64,000 nucleotides of DNA. Origin: Ignelater luminosus. Taxonomy: Eukaryota > Arthropoda > Insecta > Coleoptera > Elateridae. The translations under genes were made by a program, and so were the position numbers. The notes below the pieces were generated by a model that saw nothing but the letters and a program-made list of their open reading frames with translations, did no database searches and was not told where the DNA came from. Positions 26,530 through 35,433 of this stretch are shown piece by piece (position 1 is the first letter of the stretch; each line of letters opens with the position of its first letter). The DNA is taken from assembly GCA_011009095.1 (NCBI GenBank), contig VTPC01091269.1, forward strand, positions 73,610 through 137,609, in the 5' to 3' direction.

Positions 26530-27394
26530 TGCATTTTTGGGGTAATAAAAATTAGAATTTCTAAATTCGATAGAGAGATATATAATTAACTTTTGTCTTT
26601 ATGCAGCCCACACACGTCTGCGACTTTCTTAATTATTACATAGATATGGATTACGTAGAAATTTTAATAATCTCTAAAAATAATTCTCTGGGATTTCGCA
26701 AATGTCAATGAATTTCTCCAGAATTGTTAAGAATTATACATTCCTTATTTTTAACAATAGATATCTTTTCCTGAACAAAGCACAAGATTCTTTGTCTTTT
26801 ATTAATATTGATAATGATATAATAGACTCGACTCGTAGATCCTTTTATCGTTAAGTATTCTAGAACCGCTTGGAATGTTTCAAAATGCTCATATGAACAT
26901 TTTTTCTTAGAATTATTGGTGCTATAACCTCCCGAAGTATTCACCATTTCTCCTGAAACAATCAATTCAAAACTATCACTGAAGGCAAAACAGAAATACA
27001 CTAATTCAGGATAGTACAATAACTTGCGCCGCTTTCTGAGTAAAAAATTACAAAATGATACATACATTGTAATTACAATATCTATCAGTTACATGCCTGG
27101 GCAGTGTACAAAAAGTTGAAATAATAAAAAAATGATTCCTCCAATATCTAAAAAGAAAAGCAAGATTTCGACTGAATCAAATAGATTATAGTAATTCAAT
27201 TATAAATGCCAACAGATGATCAATGTAGATCTGATGCAGAAGAATATAAAATATACGACCATGGACACTACATACAAAAAGAAACGTTCAAGTTATTTAA
27301 ATTAAGGGTGCACTCAGATATCTTTAGACATATCTCAAGCACTACCATCTCGAATTTATCATATTCCATCTTTGGAAAATTCAAATGATTTTAG
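26530..27394. other. AT-rich stretch with one unrecognised 120-codon frame
   Basis: The minus-strand frame 27067-26705 (120 codons, starts MYVSFCNFLLRKRRK) has no motif that I recognise, no evident signal peptide and AT-driven composition. It may be a chance frame. A 60-codon frame at 27206-27388 precedes the retrotransposon fragment below and might be related to it. Confidence 0.3.
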
Positions 27395-28060
27395 CATCAT
27401 AACAATAATAATAACAATGACTTAATGTTGATAGCAAAAATGAAACCGAGCAGGAACAACAAATTAGAACTGTAAGAGAGCAGTTTGGCCCAGACAAATG
27501 TGCCAAAGTTATATTCAAAAAAAAAGAAAGCTGCAGAAGACAAATATCCATGGTGCTGAACACGAAGACTTCACTCAGCTAGAAGCTGAAGAAACAATAA
27601 ATGTTTAGGAGTAGAGGAAGGACAGAATTTTGATCAGGACAATATGAAGCAAAAATTGAAATCAGAGTCCAAAGCCAGAGTAAGATCAACATTGAAAAGT
27701 GAATTAAGCGGCAAAAATTGGTATCTTTGCATACAAAGCAGAAATTATTAACCTAGCTTACTACATAGAAGGAAGAAGTGAAGACAGCAACCAAGTTCCA
27801 GCAAGAGCTCAGAAAGAAGATGATGCAAAGTCGCGCAATATAAATCGAATAAAACAAATTGTGAAAGCCAAGCCTATGGATAGACAGTATAGAAGAGAAA
27901 TACTCGAAAGAGAACTTCTAGAAATTCAATATCAGACCATTAACACGCATTATTACTCAAAAAACATACTTGGGAGAAATGTGGACGGCAAATTCCGGCT
28001 AGGTAAAGTGCACAATGAAACAATTCGCGATCGAGAGCAACTATGATACAAAGATACAAT
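27395..28060 (+). pseudogene. Non-LTR retrotransposon C-terminal half, degenerate
   Basis: Pieces in three frames, in the expected order. NDLMLIAK (27416-27437) is where the catalytic xMDDL motif should be, and the first aspartate there appears to be Asn. It is followed by EQFGPDKCAKVIFKK (to about 27523), QLEAEETI and GVEEGQNFDQDNMKQKLKSE (about 27575-27680), then TLKSELSGKN. The tail at 27861-28046 has QYQTINTHYYSKNILGRNVD and GKVHNETI. I recognise this as the C-terminal region of a non-LTR family common in invertebrates, typified by GVEEG and ALNTRYYxKNI blocks. The Cys residues expected after NVD (KCRxC) read as KFRLG, so that zinc-binding element is lost. There are several frameshifts and the fragment is inactive. 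Confidence 0.7.
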
Positions 28061-28656
28061 CTATCCTGGTTCACCTCCATCTTGTATCTTTAGTGATAAC
28101 AAGTAGTTTCAGTTCTAATATTCTGTACGAAATACTAAAATTCTGTTCTCACTCGTGTAGATCAAATTAATATGGTCATCTTACTAAGTTCTTCAAAATA
28201 TTGTTAAACAGATTTTCTTCACTCCTCCAACTTCGGTAAAGCACCAAACTAAAATAATTTTTAATCAAACGACAGCATCTTAAGATATAACTTACAATGT
28301 AGCAAGATTGTTACTATGTAAAACAATTTTGAATATTGGATTAGAGCAAAACGGTATGACATTAGATTTCAATTTTAATTTAGTAAGTGCATACTATTGA
28401 TTCAAGATTTTAATAAATCCGCATGTTGGATACCTTAAAATGTTCCACTACGAGAAATTCAAAAACATATCCTCTCGAATAATTCCTATATAAGAATATT
28501 AATACATTACAGAATTAAAATGTTAAGAACTTTAAAGAAAAAAAAAAAATCTTTTTTCCAATTTTCTTTCTATAAAAAGAACCGTGTCTGATGATCAGAA
28601 AATCCAAGAAACTCGTTCGAGATGCTAATCATCTTCTTTGAAAGAGGTTCGTATAA
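28061..28656. other. AT-rich intergenic stretch
   Basis: No gene or repeat recognised. There is an A-rich run near 28540-28549. Confidence 0.5.
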
Positions 28657-28920
28657 ATGAGAATCCCCCGATACGTAAAAATTGGATTTGTGGCTGAAAT
28701 GAGCAATGGAATTGAGCATATGGCCAAAATAAGTTAAATAAAGTAATAATTACAAAAAAGAAACGTCGTCACCTTGAAATCCCGCAAAATCAAGAATGGA
28801 GATTGTGTGAATGCAAATGAAGCCTCCAATCTTGCATACCAAGCAATAGGGGCGGTAATAAGGGAAGATCTTACACTGGCACACCGCAATTGCCAGTATG
28901 AGTACCATGAACCGTGTTGA
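28657..28920 (+). other. Unrecognised coding-like segment
   Basis: Two adjoining open blocks on the plus strand read like protein rather than AT-rich noise. The first starts at ATG 28657 (MRIPRYVKIGFVAEMSNGIE, stop 28735-28737). The second is open from 28750 to TGA 28918-28920 and includes KNGDCVNANEASNLAYQAIG followed by AVIREDLTLAHRNCQYEY. The composition (G, A, N, E, D, C) is unlike the Lys/Ile/Phe/Asn bias of chance frames nearby. An AAAAAAG at 28754-28760 could be a weak splice acceptor. I do not recognise a family. It may be a decayed gene or an element fragment. Confidence 0.3.
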
Positions 28921-29509
28921 CGAAGCAAATTGTAAATAAGAAACAACCATAAACCAGCAATAGCACATTAGACGTGATTTGCATTTCAAGTTGAACACCT
29001 TTTCTTGAACGTTAGAGACAACGAATTTTCCACCTTTTTTAAGATTTATTCCCGAAAAAAAACTTGTTTTATCTCCTTCCAACTAACTAAACATTTAATC
29101 AAATAAAAATGTGTAGTCGACTTGGTTCATTTTAGGTCAAGATTTATGTCAAAGATGAAAGTCTGATGGCAGTTAAAACTTCCCAAGTATCAGCTTGCAA
29201 AATTTGGGACCCAGGATCAACTACTCGAGATTGCTTTATCACCAGCTATTTCCAACTCTCCGAAGTCTAAACAAAAATCCACCTAGGATGATCCCTGCAC
29301 GGCTCTATTTCACATAGAATTTAAGTTACTATCTTTTTCCTAGTAAATTAACAAAATAAAGATAAGATATTTTATGTAACAACTTCTCTCGTATTCACAA
29401 AAGGTTTGGGATAAGGAGCTTGTTATTAAAAAAAGGTACACACGTTGGCACAATAAATGGGATTTACAACGAGAGAGAATGCGCGTGTCAGTGGAATACG
29501 CAATTACTC
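28921..29509. other. Intergenic stretch
   Basis: Minus-strand frames of 110 codons (29082-28750) and 70 codons (28946-28734) lie opposite the coding-like segment and are probably its shadows. Nothing else was seen. Confidence 0.45.
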
Positions 29510-30070
29510 TGCAGTTCCTAATCGGTCTACTTCCGCCAATCATCTACACTTGTGCGCGTCTATTGTGTCTATTATCTGGGCCTTGTAAGATCTGCACGGG
29601 TTAGCAAGCATCCTTAAGACGTCGCCCAAAGACTCGAGATCTAAGCGACGTTGTTCCACAGCTGCGAATTTTAGTTAGGAACCGCTGGAGCAGGGGGTTA
29701 TGAAGGACTAACTCGCAGAGGTAGAACACTCCCTGTACGTCATATGCCGCACATATCAATGAGGTATTATAATGCAGGCTCGTCGAGAGGGCATATTTCC
29801 TTTCCCAACGGTTATAAGGGCGTGACAAGTGCAGGAACACAAACTTAGAATTAGCGCGAGACAATCTCGGTTGAACCCGAAGCGAAATAAATAGGGTGGC
29901 TGGGTCTGGTGGATCGGGTGGCAGCAGTGCGATTGCTCGATCTGTTGCACACAGCTTGCGTATCTCTCCTGCCACGCATCCTCTGATTCTATTTCCGCTC
30001 GAGTTTTTACTTAAATATCTGCCTTCCGGACCGATAGCTATTATTATATTTTTCCTTTTATATACCAATG
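29510..30070. other. GC-richer, CpG-containing island with a 155-codon open frame
   Basis: This block is visibly richer in G, C and CpG than the flanking DNA. The longest frame is on the minus strand, 30068-29601 (155 codons, starting MVYKRKNIIIAIGPEGRYLS), with a stretch LLPPDPPDPATLF. Two shorter frames overlap it: 64 codons on the same strand (29950-29756) and 66 codons on the opposite strand (29896-30096). Overlapping frames of this kind suggest they may come from composition alone. I recognise no domain. It could be a promoter island, an exon of an unseen gene or a non-coding conserved element. Confidence 0.3.
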
Positions 30071-30668
30071 ATCCGTACCTCGAAACAAGTATCTAAAATC
30101 CCATTTCAATAAGATATTTACTACACACCATCCATATTCGCATAAAAAGCACGTTTTCTTTGCCGTAAAAAAGTGGTAAATTTACAACTGGACACGCGGA
30201 ATATTCGATAAGGTTTCTGCACCAACTCGTCTTGTCGGAAATATAATCAAACACCAGAGGGTTTAAAATTGTGGATTAGAATTTATATTTCGTTTTCATT
30301 GAATTTTACCCCATTGAAACTCGTCAATCCTTATATGTAATCCGAAACGTAACATTTCTACGGGATGCACAAGGGGCGAGGTTACGAAGTTACCTTCCCC
30401 CAGCAAATCTCTACTCCTTTTTATTCATTTATTTCTTCTTCAAAAATACTACTTTCACTGTGGATTTTTAGAAATTGCAAAAAAATTGAGGGAAGTAAAA
30501 TAACAAAAATCAGATCACGATACATTAAAACATTGATAAACACATGAGGGTTGCGTATCATGAAAGTTCCCCATATCACTCGGCAATAAAATTCTGGACA
30601 AATAGATCAAACGGGAAAGCCAATCAATTGAGAGGTTTAGGTCACTTTATCGCAACAGTTTCGATGAA
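30071..30668. other. Intergenic stretch
   Basis: Only a 60-codon frame (30365-30547). No recognisable feature. Confidence 0.45.
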
Positions 30669-30899
30669 ATGTACGCTACAAATATTGTCCTAAAATCTTT
30701 CTTTCTATACTTGCTGGTTTTATCGAAGATTGTATTTGTAATAGCAACAGTTACAGATGAAGCAAATTTAAGAAAAAATTATGGTATAAATACAACTAGA
30801 AGAGTGGAAAGCGGCGTTAAAAAAATAAAATTCAATTACTTAGAGGGGGAAATAAGAAAACGCAATGCGAGCCGTTTAATTAATATAAAGGAACATTAA
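30669..30899 (+). CDS. Possible small secreted peptide, unrecognised
   Basis: A 76-codon frame. Residues 6-28 (IVLKSFFLYLLVLSKIVFVI and onward) form a hydrophobic stretch like a signal peptide or membrane anchor. The remainder is hydrophilic and contains basic pairs (RR, KK, RKR) of the sort seen in processed peptide precursors. No known peptide motif or C-terminal amidation signal is visible. The AT-rich background makes Leu/Phe/Ile runs common, so this may be chance. No splice sites, promoter or paralogue were seen. Confidence 0.18.
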   Translation: MYATNIVLKSFFLYLLVLSKIVFVIATVTDEANLRKNYGINTTRRVESGVKKIKFNYLEGEIRKRNASRLINIKEH

Positions 30900-33489
30900 A
30901 ATTTTAAAATTTGAGAAGCTCAAATTAGCAAGTATTACGTAAATAAAGAATTAAACTTAAGTATCGATTTCATTTTGTTAAGATTAATCATAGCTTTAGT
31001 TTTGTATTTTGTTTTATAAATTGCATTTTTGTTTTGTTCGACACCAATGGTGTACATATCACAAGAAGAAAAAGTGGAAAAAGCAAAGTTGATAATATTG
31101 ATATGTGATCAATAGTAGTATATTTTGATTTCCGAAAGCTATTTACAGCTCAAAATTCTGAATTTGAATTTTTGATTGAGATTTATTATAGAAAGACTGA
31201 GTAAATCAAAATCAGAAAAGGTCATAAAAACTGATCCAATCCACACCTATAGAAATTTTTGCAATTTCTGATTTCACTCACAAATATCGATGGTGATATA
31301 ACAATAACCCTATCTAAAACGTAATTTATGTAGAAGAAACAAAAATCCAAATAAATCAATCTAAATTCAGTCATAATATCCAATCATTTATAATTATATG
31401 GTTATTATATACGTAAAGCATTTACTTAATAACCTAAGAAGATCTTTTAAAAACGGATGCAAGCAAAATATATAAGAGGTATTGTCATATCACAGTTTTC
31501 AATTCTGCGCTTTTTGCTCAGATTTTGAATAAATTGCTTCGTTAGTTGATTTCTCATAGATGCCTACCACTTGCCCATTCCAGTAAGACGAAGCAATATC
31601 ACTAGGACTGAATATTCGAAAAATATTCAGTGTATCCTGAGGATGCCTACTTTTGGAGTTACATATCAAAATAAATTCGAAAACTATTGGGGGCCTCGAG
31701 AAAACTTTATCTAATTCTACTGAAATCAGTACTTCCAAAAAAAGAAAACTAGAAATTCAGAAACGTGACCAAAACTTTCAAAAATGTATATTTCTGGAAA
31801 TGACCCCACTTTTTAATTGAAAACTGTACTAATCAAACGACGTCAGTATTCCCAAAACAATGTGAAGATCGACAAATTTCATTGTCATACTCTGTATTAT
31901 CCAAACTGTCTACCTTCAGTTTTACAGAAGCATAATTTTAAAAATACCTCAGTTCTAGTCTGAGACTGCCTGTCCAAATTGCACAAAGCAGTTTAAGGTA
32001 GTGGGCTAGATTTCAAGTCATAGTGGTCACGTGCGGAATGAGACTGTGTACTAACTACTTGATTGTAGTGATTTAGTTTTGAGATATCGTTTCTGTGACC
32101 TGAACCGGTTTGAGTTACCACCCAAGAAGAAGCATCCCTCATGATGGAGGAAAATGGGGCATCTCGAACGGGTTCGTTGTATAAATCGTCAACATCTCTA
32201 CTTGGTCGTAGTAAACAGAATCTTTAAATTTGCTTTGAACTTTTCATCTTTCTATGACATACAATGCTAAGAAGAAGATTTCTCTTCGTATTTTATTACA
32301 TAAGTTTTAAATCTAGAATATTCAGGGACTGTCTGAAGATATACTGATTTCACTTGACAAAATTCCAAATTCCCTACGGAGGTTAAGTTTGTGGGCCGAA
32401 TAACTGGTGTCATTGTCATTACTGTAATATCTTCTGCTCTATTATTTTGAATCGTGCTTCCTTTTCAGGTTCTCATTACTATTGTGCTTTTAGATTAAAA
32501 TTGCTTTTTTCTATTTTCACATAGTAAGAGAATTAATTTCAATTACTTTAAAGATAGGGAATTCAACATAATAGTCAGTACAAACATGATCAAAACAAAA
32601 ACATGAACTTCTAGGATAACAGCAACATAAAAAGTTTATAGCCGAAAAGTCACAAGAACAAGCTTAGCTAAAAGCTATTCTTCCACTTGATTTTGACATC
32701 ACGAAAAGAAACAAAATAATATGCTTCATGTACATTATACATATTGTTATAATCTTAACTTGGTCAGAAAGTAGACTAGCCTATTGTAACAAATATAAAT
32801 GAATAAATAAATAAATAAAATTTAAAAAAACGCAAAATTATTTCCAGTCCAATAATTTTGCAATTTGGCTTGTTTGAACCGGACACTATACAAGTATATC
32901 TAAGTAATTGTTTCTGAGCACTATCTCAATGAAAAGCATTTTTGGACAAAAACCAAGCGAAGAATTAATACTCACCGGCCGACATAGACAAGCAGAGACG
33001 ATACTAATACACTTTATGCAGGGTGTGTCCAAACTCTATGTTAACCTCTATATGGTAGTAAGTATCTGATGATGATTGATTGATTGAAAATAAAACTTTT
33101 TTTGGTTCTGTCGATCTGAAAGATGATCATTTCTAAACGTTGTAAAATGCAGAATTGCCCTATGTCTGCAAAACTAACACGCATGCCATGATTTTGAAAA
33201 CGCCAAAAAAATAGCTTGTTAATGACGTTTTCGTTGAGTATACCATTATTTGTTCGGGTTTCTAGTTAACAAGCCTATTAATGAGAGAACTTCTGACTAG
33301 TTTCAGGTAGATGGAACACCGGCAATTAACAGCCTCTTTCTAAAACATAAATTTACAAACAAGTGAATTTGAACCCACGCACGGATCAATAAATTGGCTC
33401 CTAATTGGTCAGACATCGCTAGATTATGCAAATTACAGTAATATTATTAACTACACCGTTATTATTTAAAGTCAATATAATAACACATA
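30900..33489. other. AT-rich intergenic stretch
   Basis: No recognisable gene. The longest frame is 79 codons (31738-31499, minus). There is an AAAT microsatellite at 32799-32820. The sequence GCAGGGTGTGTCC near 33019 resembles transposon ends common in insects, but no partner was found. Confidence 0.5.
32799..32820 (+). repeat. Microsatellite (AAAT)n
   Basis: Four to five AAAT units ending in an A run. Confidence 0.8.
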
Positions 33490-34594
33490 TACGAGGGTGA
33501 CGCTGAATATTTTTGGATGTGGCAACACTGTCCAAGCTATAGTAACGCCACTTTGCTTATACATCACCAGTGCCATGAATAATTGCCAGTTTAAGTTCCA
33601 CGTGCTTAGCTCAGCCACATCCGGAGTAATCATAAAAGTATTAGTCGCGTCTGTATATTTTCTGCTTTAACGATGGAATTGAATCGTGAGCATTTTCGTG
33701 CTATGATCTCCTACGACTTCAAAAGTGGTTTAAATCAATAGCAGTGCTTGGAAATATTGTCAACAGCATTTCCCGATTCTTCTCTATCACGCTCAACGAT
33801 TTTTGGTTGGTATGCCGAATTTAAACGTGGTAGAAAATCGTTAAATGATGAAGAGCGCAGCGGTCGGCCATCAGCTGCAGTTACTGATGAAAACATCGTC
33901 AGGGGGAGGAATCTTGTGAATCAAGACAGACGAATTAGTTATTGTTCGATATTGGTTCGGAAGCTGTAAATACAATTTTACACGAACATTTAGGTGTTCG
34001 TAAGCTTGTTTCGCGTTGGGTCCCCAAACTTCTGTCTAACGAGCAAAAAAATGCACGTGTGGAATGGTGCAAAAAAAATGATTGAAGACAGTTTAGGTGT
34101 TTCCGGACGAAGAACCACCAACATGAATTAAACGAGCACGAAGTGTAGGAAAAACAATGGTCGCTTGTTTTTTTCTGCGAGTGGTCATGTGGCCACAATG
34201 ATTTTAGAGTATCAAAGAACCGTTAATAGTGAGTGGTACATTACCCAATGTTTACCCAAACTGCTTCAAAAATTAAAGAAATCCGACCAAAAGCCGATTT
34301 GCGAAGAATTTGTTTACACCATGACAATGCCACTGCCAATTCTGCTGCTCGCACCGGTGAATTTCTGGAAAGATCAAGAGTCAAATTATTCGGACACCCA
34401 CCGTACAGTTCAGATTTAGAACCCTCCGACTTTTTCCTTTTCTCAGAGGTAAAAAAGAAAATTCGTGGACGCACATTTTCAACTCCAGAAGAAGCTGTAG
34501 CAAAATTTGTTAAGGAAATGGAGGCAATTCGGAAAAATGTGTTCCGTGACGTTTTCTCTAAGTGGTTCTGCCGCATGAACAATCACAGAATGTA
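33490..34594 (+). mobile_element. DD34D mariner, copy A, 3' end missing
   Basis: TA at 33490-33491 precedes an end beginning CGAGGGTGACGCTGAA, which matches the 3' end of copy B at 63182 (CGAGGGCAACGCTGAA, inverted). The transposase pseudogene starts at ATG 33673. After its last codons (near 34594) the sequence stops matching copy B at CATGAACAA, so the 3' untranslated part and right inverted repeat are lost. Confidence 0.88.
33673..34594 (+). pseudogene. DD34D mariner transposase, copy A
   Basis: Starts MELNREHFRAMISYDFKSGL, with a TAG at 33739-33741 soon after. It continues with the helix-turn-helix region (STIFGWYAEFKRGRKS, GRPSAAV) and, after a frameshift, HEHLGVRKLVSRW and RVEWCKK. At about 34080 a deletion removes the block with the first catalytic aspartate. 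The sequence resumes at a TAG followed by VFPDE-like codons. The second aspartate is in LHHDNATANSAAR (codon 34323-34325) and the third in SSDLEPSDFFLF (codon 34428-34430), 34 residues apart as in classical mariner. It ends at 34592-34594. Nonfunctional: lost first aspartate, stops and frameshifts. Confidence 0.9.
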
Positions 34595-34857
34595 GGCAAG
34601 AACGTGTATTTAGGTCTTTTCTAGCTTTTCGAATTTCTGAGATGCCTCCAGTTACCTCGAACTTAGGCCAAATGCAGAACACTGTCGAAAATTGTCTGTA
34701 TGCAATTCAAATGAGAAATTTAACTCTGGAACATTATGTGTGTGTGTGTGTGTGTGTGTGTGCAGTTCTGTTGAGTTCATTTGGCGAGAAGCTAAAGTCA
34801 AGGCAGTCAAAACTGAGACTATAGTGGCTGTATAGCAAAAGCATGGACAGTTACCGT
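34595..34857. other. Spacer with a TG microsatellite
   Basis: Sequence between the broken mariner end and the 3' end of the small gene on the minus strand. It holds (TG)n at 34737-34762 and nothing else recognised. No AATAAA was seen close downstream of the gene on the minus strand. Confidence 0.5.
34737..34762 (+). repeat. Microsatellite (TG)13
   Basis: 26 bases of uninterrupted TG repeats. Confidence 0.95.
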
Positions 34858-35334
34858 TCATCCAAAATTACAAAGAAGTTTGCGTGAATTAGGATCTTGA
34901 TTATCAGGATTGGAACAAACGGTTATAAGATCACCTTCAGCGATGCAAATAAATGAAAACTTCATTGGCCCATATGGATAAGGTTCATACAAAAATCTCT
35001 CAACTTTGAAATCATCAAGTTTTTTAGGCACAATTTCAAAACTAGGCTTGGTTTTTCTTCAGTACAAGAAAAACATCCCGTTTTTGGGAAAAAATTAAGT
35101 ACACGGTTTTGGCAGGAAGATAACTAGCATCATTTATTTCGAAAAGACTTTCTAGCGAAATGCCATTGGCATCAATTTCGTTCGTATGGTGAAAAGCTGA
35201 CCCCAGAAAAAGAATTATTGCTATCGCTTGTCTAAATCACTGAAATGTTTAAGTTACAAGCGTGACAATATTTTAACTTACTGCGTTGCAAAATAAAGTT
35301 TCGTTTGTCGACATTTTTTGTCTACCAAGAACAT
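34858..35334 (-). CDS. Putative secreted protein gene, copy A (two exons, one frameshift)
   Basis: Not recognised as any known family. Predicted exon 1 is 35334-35282 (ATG, 17 codons plus 2 bases). The donor is CA|GTAAGT, the intron is 35281-35232 (50 bp), and the acceptor is GATTTAG|A. Exon 2 is 35231-34858. An upstream CAG at 35242-35240 would lead to an immediate stop, so the later acceptor is preferred. Residues 1-18 (MFLVDKKCRQTKLYFATQ) are basic, and 19-31 (QAIAIILFLGSAF) look like a signal-peptide core with possible cleavage after GSA. The mature part includes DASYLPAKTVYLIFSQKRD, VPKKLDDFKVERFLYEPYPY and a C-terminus with three Cys, ending LLCNFG. An A5 run (35056-35052) holds one base too many, and without it the protein would be about 141 residues. 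Copy B at 63814 shares exon 1, the intron and the start of exon 2 almost perfectly. I infer a recently duplicated gene, perhaps an effector-like or lineage-specific secreted protein. Copy A may be a pseudogene. Confidence 0.55.
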
Positions 35335-35433
35335 AGAAAACAGACAGAACAAAGGTGCCACTATCAGAAAAGTTGCTAAGTTTTTGAGTTTCGGTTATTG
35401 CTGTTGCTGCACTGTTACTGGTGTTACCGAGTG
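35148..35433 (-). repeat. Duplicated segment, copy A
   Basis: This 286-bp segment reads on the minus strand as 63715-64000 does on the plus strand, with three mismatches and no indel. It covers about 100 bp of 5' flank, exon 1, the intron and the start of exon 2 of the small gene. The match ends at 35433 on the gene's 5' side. Its other limit is set only by the end of the window in copy B. Confidence 0.95.

Noticed and set aside
26705..27067. 120-codon minus-strand frame as a gene
   Set aside because: No recognised motif, signal, splice site or paralogue. AT-rich composition makes such frames likely by chance.
29601..30068. 155-codon frame called as a confident protein-coding gene
   Set aside because: Shorter frames are open on both strands over it and no domain is visible. 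Kept only as a compositional island.
34241..34582. 113-codon minus-strand frame in mariner copy A
   Set aside because: Antisense shadow of the transposase C-terminus.
35148..35433. Duplicated segment as a SINE or MITE terminus
   Set aside because: No pol III boxes or terminal repeats. The segment is better explained as the 5' part of a duplicated intron-containing gene.
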